DNA from: Sulfitobacter sp. 20_GPM-1509m
Lineage (GTDB): Bacteria; Pseudomonadota; Alphaproteobacteria; Rhodobacterales; Rhodobacteraceae
Assembly: GCF_000620505.1 (NCBI RefSeq)
Contig: NZ_JIBC01000016.1
Coordinates: forward strand, 1 to 55,721
Direction of reading: 5' to 3'
Length of the DNA: 55,721 bases
The notes beneath the pieces are model-generated. The model did no database searches and was not told where the DNA came from. It was given only the letters and a program-made list of their open reading frames with translations. The position numbers were made by a program, and so were the translations under genes. Position 1 is the first letter of the stretch, and the number at the start of each line of letters is the position of its first letter. This document shows, one piece after another, positions 15,844 through 23,124 of the stretch.

Positions 15844-16931
15844 CAGGGTTTCTCCAACAGGTTCTGCAGTTCGACCATCACGGAATCGATCAGATCCGAG
15901 GTCAGACCCTTTCCCGTCAACCGGATCAGATGGCCATGCGAATCCTCGTCCCGCTGCAAGGTGATGCCGCTGGACAGCCTCAGCGTGCGCCGGTCCTGCC
16001 ATCCTGAGGGTGGAAGTTTTGCCGCCGGCCGCCCGCCCCGCTTGGGATCGCGCGGCTTGGCCTCGAACTCGTCCAGCGCGAGGTTCAGCAGTTCAATCTC
16101 CTGGGCCGCGGTGGCCGGCTCATCGGACGCCAGCACCTCGCGCAGCCGCGCCTCGCCACCCTGACGCAAAGCCTGGGCCAGCCGCAGGCCCTCCTTTTCC
16201 TTCAGCGTCTCGGGGAAAGTCAGCATGTCGCCCAGCTCTTCAAAGACCAGCGCAAAGGACCGGATCTTGCTGCGCTTGGCCTTGGACGCTGACGGGAACA
16301 GCGCGTTCACCGCCTCTTCGACGTTGATGAAAGACCCCTGTTTGACCGCAATCACCACGATCCTGCCGCGTTCAAAATGGCTGAGCGAGGCGCGGATTTC
16401 GTTCTCTTCGATCATCGCGGCAAAGGCGCCGCCCATCTGGTCGGGATCGCGCAGGATGGCGCGGATGGTGGCGTATTTCTCTTGCTCGGTCAGGTCAAAA
16501 AGATGCTGCACCGCCTTCATGCGGCGATAGCCGGACAGCACGCCATAGCGCGGGCCGCCCGGCTGGGGATCGGGCAAGGCAAAGACCTCGATCGGCAGAC
16601 GCAGACCGTTCAGGGCGATGGAGTCCTGAAGCTCGGTCATTTCCTCTGCGATCAGCACCGTGCGGTCGCGGATCATCGCGTCGGGCTGGATCTGGTCCAG
16701 TGGAATTTCGAGGATCACCAGCCCCTTTTCGCGGGCCTCCCGCATGGCGCGGGCGTCGGATTGGTCGCGGGCCTGAGCGCCTGCGACCATCGCTTCGGTG
16801 CTGTCTGCGGCCACCTGGGCAATCGGCGCGCCGAGGCCGGTTTTCAGCGGGGAGGTTTCGCGGCGAAACTCCTCTTCGATCTTGCTGAGGTCGTCGGTGC
16901 TGGGTGTTTCCAGACGTCTACGCTTTGCCAT
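15843..16931 (-). CDS. parB: ParB plasmid partition protein
   Basis: A 362-aa ParB/Spo0J-type centromere-binding protein. The N-terminal third is the ParB nuclease-like CTP-binding domain (EIPLDQIQPDAMIRDRTVLIAEEMTELQDSIALNGLRLPIEVF, then GGPRYGVLSGYRRMKAV). A helix-turn-helix segment follows (GGAFAAMIEENEIRASLSHFERGRIVVIAVKQGSFINVEEAVNALF), with a C-terminal dimerisation region. The ATG at 16931 has a GGAGG box 9 nt upstream; an ATG at 16937 is also possible. It overlaps the parA 3' end by about 14 nt. It should bind the GTTTCGC-type palindromes found in and beside parAB and work with ParA to partition the plasmid. Confidence 0.88.
   Translation of the reverse strand: MAKRRRLETPSTDDLSKIEEEFRRETSPLKTGLGAPIAQVAADSTEAMVAGAQARDQSDARAMREAREKGLVILEIPLDQIQPDAMIRDRTVLIAEEMTELQDSIALNGLRLPIEVFALPDPQPGGPRYGVLSGYRRMKAVQHLFDLTEQEKYATIRAILRDPDQMGGAFAAMIEENEIRASLSHFERGRIVVIAVKQGSFINVEEAVNALFPSASKAKRSKIRSFALVFEELGDMLTFPETLKEKEGLRLAQALRQGGEARLREVLASDEPATAAQEIELLNLALDEFEAKPRDPKRGGRPAAKLPPSGWQDRRTLRLSSGITLQRDEDSHGHLIRLTGKGLTSDLIDSVMVELQNLLEKP
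16855..16869. promoter_or_regulatory. parS-like palindrome 2 (inside parB)
   Basis: GTTTCGC-G-GCGAAAC, the same 7-bp arms and 1-bp centre as the other two copies, embedded in the 5' coding part of parB where it encodes part of E-F-R-R-E-T. The outer bases differ slightly from copies 1 and 3, so only the 15-bp core is perfect. Confidence 0.68.
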
Positions 16932-18309
16932 CTTCATGTGCCTCCATCTGCATATCGCGCCACCATGTGCCCAGCAGGATCTCTTTGATCTCGGCCCAGG
17001 TGCGGTCAAATGTTTCACGACCGCGCACATAGGTGTCGCGGTTGAATTCGCGATAATCGGCCTCGTAAATGCCGTTCACCTGCTCTCCCGCCTGACCCAC
17101 CATCGCGGTCAGTTCCTGCCGGTAGGTGGTCATGAAATCGCCAAAGTAGGCCTGAATCACATTGGCCAGATCGGTCTGTTGCGAAGCGTCGAAACGGGTG
17201 ATCAGGGCGCGCACGGCGTCCCATTCGAATTTCATTTCGGGCATCCCGTCCTGACGGCGCAGGCGGTTTTCGCCTTCTTCGATGCTGGCGAAGGTGGAAT
17301 AGAGCATGTCAAAGAACCGGCCCGTGGAGTCGAACTCCAGGAAGGATGCGCCCAGTGGCACCAACAGGATGTCAGCCGCCGAGAGGGCGTTGATCGTCAG
17401 GTAGCCAAGGGCAGGGGGCGTATCGAGCAGGATGATGTCGTAGTCCTCGAGTATCTGGTCAGTCTGCAGGGCGTTGGTCAGCGCGTCCCACAGCGGCCAT
17501 GACCGCGCCTGCATTCGCCAGACAGGGACCTGAAATTCGGCCCAGTACAGGTTGAGCTGGGCACCGATCAGGTCGATGTTTGGCCAATGCGTCGGCTGGA
17601 TCAGGTTTCGCGGCGAAACCTCGAGGCTTTCGGTTAAGGTTTCGTCAAGAGGCAGTTCGGTGGTCCCGGCAAGGCGGCGGTTGGCATTCTCGGCCTGCAC
17701 GTGGCGGGCATAGTCGCGGGCCAGAAGCGGAAAGGCGGTTTGCCATTCGTCCTCGACCTTGCCGCCCATGATCGAGGTCATGGAACCCTGGCTGTCGAGG
17801 TCGATCACCAGAACGCGGTAGCCGTCGAGGGCGGCGGACATGGCCAGATGGGCGGCGGTCGAAGTCTTGCCGACGCCACCCTTGAAGTTGGCGACGGCGA
17901 TGACCTTGGCCGGTTGCCCCTTGGGGCGCCAGGATTTGTATTGCTTGGCGGCGGAACCTTCGGTGGCAAAGTGGTCGCGCAGGGCAAGCACCTCTTCGAG
18001 GGTGAACCATTTTGTATTGCCCTCGCCGGTGCCTTGCGGCAGGTCCGGGTGCGCCTTGAGCACGCGGCGCAGGTGGGCGGGGGCGATGTCCAGAAGATAG
18101 CGGCAGACTTCCCATGTCGAGAACTTGCGCAGGCGTTTGCGCCCGTCCGGAGCATAGCCACGTTTGGCCAGATCATCCCGACCCTTGGCGGCGAAGGTCG
18201 CGGCTTTCGCGAATCGCAAGGTATCAATAGGCTGCGACAGACGGGACGCCGCTGTTTCTGGGTCTATGTTGAAATAGGGGGGTGGGGTCGGTTTGCCTGA
18301 ATTTGTCAT
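16918..18309 (-). CDS. parA: ParA plasmid partition ATPase (type Ia)
   Basis: A 463-aa Walker-type partition ATPase. The deviant Walker A box KGGVGKT is at residues 143-149, the A' region is LVIDLDSQGSMTS, and Walker B is IILLDTPPALGYLTINAL. About 130 residues precede the ATPase domain and contain a MerR-like helix-turn-helix (RKFSTWEVCRYLLDIAPAHLRRVLKAHPDL), the hallmark of large type Ia ParA proteins that also repress their own operon. The ATG at 18309 (MTNSGKPTPPPYF) is chosen over a longer frame to 18339. Upstream inverted repeats near 18369-18390 are candidate ParA operators. It is divergent from repA, with the origin between. Confidence 0.9.
   Translation of the reverse strand: MTNSGKPTPPPYFNIDPETAASRLSQPIDTLRFAKAATFAAKGRDDLAKRGYAPDGRKRLRKFSTWEVCRYLLDIAPAHLRRVLKAHPDLPQGTGEGNTKWFTLEEVLALRDHFATEGSAAKQYKSWRPKGQPAKVIAVANFKGGVGKTSTAAHLAMSAALDGYRVLVIDLDSQGSMTSIMGGKVEDEWQTAFPLLARDYARHVQAENANRRLAGTTELPLDETLTESLEVSPRNLIQPTHWPNIDLIGAQLNLYWAEFQVPVWRMQARSWPLWDALTNALQTDQILEDYDIILLDTPPALGYLTINALSAADILLVPLGASFLEFDSTGRFFDMLYSTFASIEEGENRLRRQDGMPEMKFEWDAVRALITRFDASQQTDLANVIQAYFGDFMTTYRQELTAMVGQAGEQVNGIYEADYREFNRDTYVRGRETFDRTWAEIKEILLGTWWRDMQMEAHEDGKA
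17603..17621. promoter_or_regulatory. parS-like palindrome 3 (inside parA)
   Basis: AGGTTTCGC-G-GCGAAACCT, a perfect 19-bp palindrome with a 1-bp centre, lies within parA (encoding E-V-S-P-R-N-L). It matches copy 1 at 15825-15843 except for the central base. Confidence 0.72.
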
Positions 18310-18368
18310 GAACCCTCTGATGTATGCAAGTTTGCGCAATGTTGCCGATATGATCGCACATCAGGGTT

Positions 18369-18390
18369 GCAAAGTGAATCGCAACTTTGC
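18369..18390. promoter_or_regulatory. Inverted repeat upstream of parA
   Basis: GCAAAGT-N8-ACTTTGC lies 60 bp upstream of the parA ATG. Further TTGC/GCAA-containing steps occur between it and the start codon. The position fits an operator for ParA autorepression or a hairpin in the parA leader. The assignment is by position only. Confidence 0.45.
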
Positions 18391-18439
18391 CTTCGGGGCC
18401 TGATCGAGGAAATCTGAAAAAGAACGACACCAAAGGTTG

Positions 18440-18467
18440 TAGAATCTTTTAGATATTTAGAATCTTT
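18440..18467. repeat. AT-rich direct repeats in the putative origin
   Basis: TAGAATCTTT occurs twice with an 18-bp period (18440-18449 and 18458-18467). The repeats sit in the most AT-rich stretch of the parA-repA intergenic region, next to the iteron-like repeats. This could be the DNA unwinding element of the replication origin. No consensus DnaA box was seen. Confidence 0.5.
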
Positions 18468-18522
18468 GCGCCAGAAAATAGGTTTATTTCCAGTGACTTA
18501 TTCTGTCTTGGGTGCCTGTCTG

Positions 18523-18588
18523 CAGGATCAAGGGGCCCTGAAAACGGGCTCAAGGGGACCCGGTTACAGGATAAAGGGGTGCGATTCG
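18523..18588 (+). repeat. Iteron-like direct repeats (3 x 22 bp), putative oriV
   Basis: Three head-to-tail 22-bp units start at 18523, 18545 and 18567. Each has the pattern C-R-G-G-M-T-M-A-A-G-G-G-G followed by a more variable half; the core AAGGGG falls at the same place in every unit. A weaker fourth unit may follow (GGTTTTTGGGTGG). Tandem repeats of this size just upstream of a Rep_3-type initiator are the typical RepA binding sites of theta-replicating iteron plasmids. The two turns of helix per unit put the sites on one face of the DNA. Confidence 0.68.
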
Positions 18589-18668
18589 CGGGTTTTTGGG
18601 TGGCCAGCCACGGTATTGTGCCGTTTAGGGTCACAATTCATAGAATCGCCTACCATGCGCTCGGCGCC

Positions 18669-18686
18669 GAACCCGTAAATGGGTTC
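18669..18686. promoter_or_regulatory. Palindrome upstream of repA
   Basis: GAACCC-GTAAAT-GGGTTC is a perfect inverted repeat 120 bp before the repA start, overlapping a second one (CGTAAA-N8-TTTACG, 18674-18693). In iteron plasmids an inverted repeat near the rep promoter is usually the operator for Rep dimers, which would limit copy number here. Confidence 0.5.
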
Positions 18687-18805
18687 CTTTACGCAAGGCC
18701 AAAGCCGAAGGGCAGGGGGGCACTATAGGTATCCAGAAAGTTCTTGTTGTCGGGTACTGGAACGGGCGATACTGAGCCAAAGCGGCACGAGAAGGAATCA
18801 AACCT

Positions 18806-19984
18806 TTGGCCAGACGAGCAGACAGAACAGACGACATTCCACGTGAGCAGTTGACCGGCGCCCTGCGACGCGGGGCGGTGAAGAAACATGTGGCGGCGAT
18901 CCATGTGTCGGGCAAGCTGACGCTGTTGCAGCGCAAGCTGTCGAATGTGCTGTTGCTGAACGCCTATGACACGCTGACCGATCAGCAGACACATCTGATT
19001 GATGCGCGCACGCTGTGCATGATGATCGGCTATAACTCGAATGACATGGACACGCTGAAACAGTCTCTGCGCGGCCTTGCAGAGACTGTTGCCGAGTGGG
19101 ACATGCTGGACGACAAGGGCCAGCAGGAATGGGGTGTGTCCAGCCTGTTGAGCTATGCCAAGTTGAAGGCGGGGGTTTGTGAATATGCCTATTCGCCGGC
19201 GCTGGCGGCCAAGCTGAACGATCCCAAGGTCTTTGCGCTGATCAATCTGAACATCCAGCGGCGGTTCACCAGCGGTCATGCGCTGGCGCTGTACGAGAAC
19301 TGTTACCGGTTCGTGCGGACCAAAAGCACCGGCTGGTGGTCGCTGGACCTGTTCCGGCGGCTGATGGGGGTGGACGACAGCCCGTATTATCAAAGCTACA
19401 AGCATCTGAACGCCAAGATCATCAAGCCGAGCGTGGCCGAGGTGAACAAGACGTCAAACATCGTGGTGACGCCCGAAGTGCGCAAACGTGGGCGCGAGGT
19501 GGTGGAGATCCGGTTTCATATTGCCGAGAATCCGCAGCTGGCGATCCTGGATCTGGATGACGGCGAGGGGCTGCGCAACACGCCGGTCTACGCAAAGCTG
19601 CGCGAACTGGGGGTCAGTGACCGGCTGGCGCGGCAATGGGTCAGCGAGCACGGGGCCGAGCATGTCAGCGAGAAGCTGGACTATGTCGCGGGGCAGGGGG
19701 GCGTGCAGAACCCGGTGCGCTATCTGACCGCGGCGCTGCGGGATGATTACAAACCGGCGGATGCGCCGCGTCCGGTGACCAGCGAGCGGGGCGTCAAGCT
19801 GGCGCGGGTGCGGGATCTGGCGGCGGCGCGCACGCCGACGCAGCGGGATGCGGACAAGCGGTTGTTCCTGACGCAGCTTGAGAGTGCGGCGGCGCGGGAT
19901 GATTTCGAGCGGCACGGGTGGATGTCGGCGCTGAACTATCACGCCATCGTTGCCTTTTGGGACGAGATGGTGCCGGATCGCTAG
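18806..19984 (+). CDS. repA: Replication initiator RepA (Rhodobacterales RepA type)
   Basis: A 392-aa initiator with the two-winged-helix layout of Rep_3 proteins: an N-terminal domain (KLTLLQRKLSNVLLLNAYDTL ... DARTLCMMIGYNSNDMDTLKQSLRGLAETV) and a second winged helix (RRFTSGHALALYENCYRFVRTKSTGWWSLDLFRRLMGV ... YKHLNAKIIKPSVAEVNKTSNI). The C-terminal ~120 residues are more variable. The start is TTG at 18806, giving MARRADRTDD, with AAGGA 8 nt upstream. The iteron-like repeats and palindromes lie directly upstream, and parAB is divergent, the classical arrangement of roseobacter RepA plasmids. Two copies of the decamer AACAGTCTCT form an inverted repeat inside the gene. Confidence 0.9.
   Translation: MARRADRTDDIPREQLTGALRRGAVKKHVAAIHVSGKLTLLQRKLSNVLLLNAYDTLTDQQTHLIDARTLCMMIGYNSNDMDTLKQSLRGLAETVAEWDMLDDKGQQEWGVSSLLSYAKLKAGVCEYAYSPALAAKLNDPKVFALINLNIQRRFTSGHALALYENCYRFVRTKSTGWWSLDLFRRLMGVDDSPYYQSYKHLNAKIIKPSVAEVNKTSNIVVTPEVRKRGREVVEIRFHIAENPQLAILDLDDGEGLRNTPVYAKLRELGVSDRLARQWVSEHGAEHVSEKLDYVAGQGGVQNPVRYLTAALRDDYKPADAPRPVTSERGVKLARVRDLAAARTPTQRDADKRLFLTQLESAAARDDFERHGWMSALNYHAIVAFWDEMVPDR
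19059..19090. repeat. 12-bp inverted repeat inside repA, with two decamer copies
   Basis: AACAGTCTCTGC (19059-19070) and GCAGAGACTGTT (19079-19090) are perfect inverted copies with an 8-bp spacer, inside the first winged-helix domain of repA. The decamer AACAGTCTCT recurs at 44584, 52805, 54122 and 54744. The arms use codons uncommon in this GC-rich replicon (TCT, ACT, GTT). Confidence 0.75.
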
Positions 19985-20050
19985 GGCCGCAAATGCAGGG
20001 AATGGTGCGGACCGTTTGCGCGTGAAAGCCCAAGGTTAGAGACGCATCGG

Positions 20051-20082
20051 CCCGTCCGGAGCATGGTCAGCATCCGGACGGG
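20051..20082. terminator. Hairpin between convergent repA and phosphomannomutase genes
   Basis: CCCGTCCGGA and TCCGGACGGG form a perfect 10-bp stem with a 12-nt loop, between the 3' ends of two convergent genes. It lacks a U-run on either side, so it may be a weak or factor-assisted bidirectional terminator. Confidence 0.5.
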
Positions 20083-20097
20083 TCAAGCGCAGGTACA

Positions 20098-21495
20098 TCA
20101 CCCCAGGCGGTCGCGCAGCGCACCCAGATGGGTGTGCAGCAGGTCCTGCGCCGCCTGCGGGGTGGCGGCCTCGGTGTAGCAGCGGAATTCGGGGGCGTTG
20201 CCCGAGGGGCGCAGATGCACCACGGCGCCGCCTTCAAATGTCACGCGCAGCCCGTCGGTGTGGTCGGTGTCCTGTTCGGCCGGCATGCTGTCGAAAAAGG
20301 CGGCGCGGGCGGCGGCGTCCTGTTTCAATTGCGCAAGGAACGGTCCCGAGCGGTCCTGTTCGATGCCTTGCAGCCGGTCGGCGGCGGTGAAGCAGGGCGG
20401 CAGGTCGGCGGCGGCTTCGGCGATGGACTGTCCTGCGGCGCGGGCGGCGGCCAGCGGGGCCAGCACCGGCAGCAGGCAGTCGCGGGTCATCAGCGGGGCC
20501 AGCGGGCCGGTGGGTGCGTCGGCGGCAAAGCCCAGCAGGAACCCGCCGTTGGCCTCGTAGCCTGCGACTTTGGTCTGGGCATCTTCGTCCAGCAGGTCCT
20601 CCATCGCGGCAATGACGAAGGGCGAGCCGATGCGGGTGCGCTGGATGGTGGCAAAGCAATCCATCTGCCCGATCATCGAATTGGACGACACCGGCGTGCA
20701 CAGCACATCGGCCCCCAGCGCGCGCGCCGTGAGCGGGCCCAGTACGTCGCCGGGCACGATGGCGCCCGAGGCATCGGCCAGCATCGGGCGGTCGGCGTCG
20801 CCGTCGGTGGAGATCAGCGCGTCCAGCGCGTGTTCGGCGCACCAAGCGGCCAGCTGGCTGCGGGTTTCGGGGTCGACCGCTTCGGTGTCGACGGGGATGA
20901 ACGTGTCGGACCAGGCCAGCGGGACGGGCGTGCCGCCGCAGCCCTGCACGACGGCGACCATGATGTCGCGGGCCACCGAGCTGTGCTGGTAGACGCCGAT
21001 GCGCAGGCCCGCGAGCGCCTGATTACCGAACGCGTCCGTGTAGCGGGCCACGTAGTCGGCGGCACAGGTGGGGTGGTCTTCCATGCTGCCCTGGCGTTCG
21101 GGCAGGGAGGGCAGGGCGTCAAGTGCGGCCAGAATCTGGGTTTCGTCCTCTTTCGACACTTCGCCCGAGGGCACGTAGAATTTCAGCCCGTTGCGGTCGG
21201 CGGGGATGTGGCTGCCGGTGATCATCACGGCGCCGCAGCCCGCGTTCATCGCCGCCAGCGCCAGTGCGGGTGTCGGCACGGTGCCGCAGCGCACAGCGGT
21301 CAGGCCGCAGTCCTGCACGGTCTGCAAAACCACCTCGGCGATGGCAGGTGACGAGGGGCGCAGGTCCCAGCCCACGTGCACGGCAGACCCCTGGGGGCAT
21401 GCGGCGACAAAGGCCCGCACGTAAGAGGCGACAAGATCGGGGGTCAGCTCGGTGACAAGGCCGCGCAGGCCGCTGGTGCCGAATTTGGGGGGCAT
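20098..21495 (-). CDS. Phosphomannomutase (alpha-D-phosphohexomutase family)
   Basis: A 465-aa phosphohexomutase that would convert mannose-6-phosphate to mannose-1-phosphate, the precursor of GDP-mannose. It shows the four family signatures: the phosphoserine loop (MITGSHIPADRNGLKFY, near residue 95), the metal loop (STDGDADRP), the sugar-specificity loop (GYEANGGFLLG) and the phosphate-binding loop (RPSGNAPEFRCY). The usual T-A-S-H-N-P has become T-G-S-H-I-P, a tolerated variant that keeps the phosphorylated serine. manC, gmd and the fucose synthase gene elsewhere on this plasmid complete the GDP-fucose route. Glucose specificity cannot be excluded. Confidence 0.84.
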   Translation of the reverse strand: MPPKFGTSGLRGLVTELTPDLVASYVRAFVAACPQGSAVHVGWDLRPSSPAIAEVVLQTVQDCGLTAVRCGTVPTPALALAAMNAGCGAVMITGSHIPADRNGLKFYVPSGEVSKEDETQILAALDALPSLPERQGSMEDHPTCAADYVARYTDAFGNQALAGLRIGVYQHSSVARDIMVAVVQGCGGTPVPLAWSDTFIPVDTEAVDPETRSQLAAWCAEHALDALISTDGDADRPMLADASGAIVPGDVLGPLTARALGADVLCTPVSSNSMIGQMDCFATIQRTRIGSPFVIAAMEDLLDEDAQTKVAGYEANGGFLLGFAADAPTGPLAPLMTRDCLLPVLAPLAAARAAGQSIAEAAADLPPCFTAADRLQGIEQDRSGPFLAQLKQDAAARAAFFDSMPAEQDTDHTDGLRVTFEGGAVVHLRPSGNAPEFRCYTEAATPQAAQDLLHTHLGALRDRLG

Positions 21496-21666
21496 GGGAT
21501 AGGTCCTTATCAGGCGATAATCAGGTCACCCCAACCTAGGCCGTGGGGCCGGGGCATGCCACCCACCGTACGCTGTGTTTCACAATTTTTTAACTCTGCC
21601 CCCTAGTTTGCCGAGCTGATCCGCCGCCCGTCGGCGGTGCCCCGCTTGTTGTCCCGGAGGTCTGCC

Positions 21667-23019
21667 ATGCCCGACACTGTCTCTGCCGTTCTGTCCCTTC
21701 CCTATATCCAGCCGAACCAGGCGCAAAAACACGTGACCCACAACACCGCACTGCGGGTTCTGGACGGTATCACCCAGTTGGCGGTGATCGCCCGCGATCT
21801 GGACAGCCCGCCCGTTGCGGAGGTGGGCGCGCGTTATATCGTGGGGGCAGGGGCCTCGGGCGATTGGGCCGGACAGGCGGGGGCCGTGGCCATCCGCGAG
21901 GAAGGCGGCTGGAGCTTTGTCGCGCCGCTGCCGGGCTGGCTGGCCTTTGTCACCGGCGAGGGCGTGGCGGTTGTCTATGACGCGATGCTGGGCTGGGACA
22001 CGCTGACCGGCGGTCCTGATCTCGAGGCCGAAACGCTGGGGCTGAACACCTCTGCCGATGCCACCAACCGGCTGGCGGTCGCCGCCGGTGCGACCCTGCT
22101 GACCCATGACGGCACGGGCCACCAGTTGAAGATCAACAAGGCCACGGACACCGACACCGCCAGCCTGCTGTTCCAGTCGGGGTTCACCGGCCACGCGGAA
22201 ATGGGGCTGGCGGGCAGCGCCGATTTTTCGGTCAAGGTCAGCGCCGACGGCAGCACCTGGGCCGAAGCGCTGCGTGTCGATGCCGCGACAGCCGTGCCGC
22301 ATATGCCCCAAGGACTGCTGGTCAACGGCACGATTTCGGGCACGGCGGTGCAATCGGGGGTGCATGACACCACGGCCGGGCGGCTGATGGGCACCGGTGC
22401 GTTTGGACTGGGGCAAAGCGGGCCGACCAGCACGGTGACACTGGCCACGGCGATGGCGTCGGGGTTCTTCAACTTTCCCGGTACCGATCCCGACAGCCCC
22501 GGCGGCACGGGCGGCGTGGTGATCGTGGCGCGTTATTCCAGCCAGTGGATCAACCAGTTGGTTTTTGCCGCCAACCAGACCTTCATGTGGTTGCGCTGGA
22601 CCAAGGACAGCGGCGCCACCTGGTCGGAGTGGTCGCCGATCTTTACCACGGCCAATCTGGTGGGCACGGTCAGCGAGGACGCGGGCACCCCGACGGGGGC
22701 GGTGATCGAACGGGGCAGCACCGCGACGGGCGATTACGTGCGCTTTGCCGATGGCACCCAGATTTGCACGCGCACTGAAACGCTGGCGGTGGTCACCACG
22801 CCGCTGGGTGCGCTGCACCGCGACGCGACACTGGCCGACTGGAGTTTTCCGGCAGCCTTTGCAGCGCCGCCGGTGGTGGCGGTTTCATGCACATCGCCGG
22901 AGCTGTGGGCCGATGCCGGAGCGGTGACGGCGACAGCGGCGGCGCGCGTGGTTTGGGCAACGCAAGTGACCGCTGGCGATCACATTTTGCACGCACAGGC
23001 GACAGGGCGCTGGTTCTGA
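21667..23019 (+). CDS. DUF2793 domain-containing protein
   Basis: A 450-aa protein. The N-terminal ~130 residues match the DUF2793 family (LSLPYIQPNQAQKHVTHNTALRVLDGITQLAV ... GARYIVGAGASGDWAGQAGAVAI ... FVTGEGVAVVYDAMLGWDT). The rest is glycine- and threonine-rich with a beta-strand character resembling phage tail-fibre or carbohydrate-binding shafts (SGFFNFPGTDPDSPGGTGGVVIVARYSSQWINQLVF). The ATG at 21667 has a perfect GGAGG 6 nt upstream. There is no signal peptide. DUF2793 proteins occur in phage-like and surface-associated loci of Rhodobacteraceae; the function is unknown. Here it sits between phosphomannomutase and GDP-fucose synthase, so a surface glycan-binding role is possible. Confidence 0.78.
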   Translation: MPDTVSAVLSLPYIQPNQAQKHVTHNTALRVLDGITQLAVIARDLDSPPVAEVGARYIVGAGASGDWAGQAGAVAIREEGGWSFVAPLPGWLAFVTGEGVAVVYDAMLGWDTLTGGPDLEAETLGLNTSADATNRLAVAAGATLLTHDGTGHQLKINKATDTDTASLLFQSGFTGHAEMGLAGSADFSVKVSADGSTWAEALRVDAATAVPHMPQGLLVNGTISGTAVQSGVHDTTAGRLMGTGAFGLGQSGPTSTVTLATAMASGFFNFPGTDPDSPGGTGGVVIVARYSSQWINQLVFAANQTFMWLRWTKDSGATWSEWSPIFTTANLVGTVSEDAGTPTGAVIERGSTATGDYVRFADGTQICTRTETLAVVTTPLGALHRDATLADWSFPAAFAAPPVVAVSCTSPELWADAGAVTATAAARVVWATQVTAGDHILHAQATGRWF

Positions 23020-23124
23020 AGGCAAGGGGGCGCGCATGGGCTTTCTTCCCCCTGTCCATTGATGGACAAAGTGGCAGGCGCTGGCTAAACACGACCTCGG
23101 AACTGGAATTTCGAGGGTAGTGTA

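Noticed and set aside
15724-16002. 92-codon minus-strand frame at the parB 3' end
   Set aside because: Overlaps the end of parB in a different frame; no family, and the region is better explained by a parS-like site and the DUF1403 upstream region.
17008-17016. Half parS-like sequence TGTTTCACG in parA
   Set aside because: The opposite half-site is missing, so it is not a palindrome; considered a chance match.
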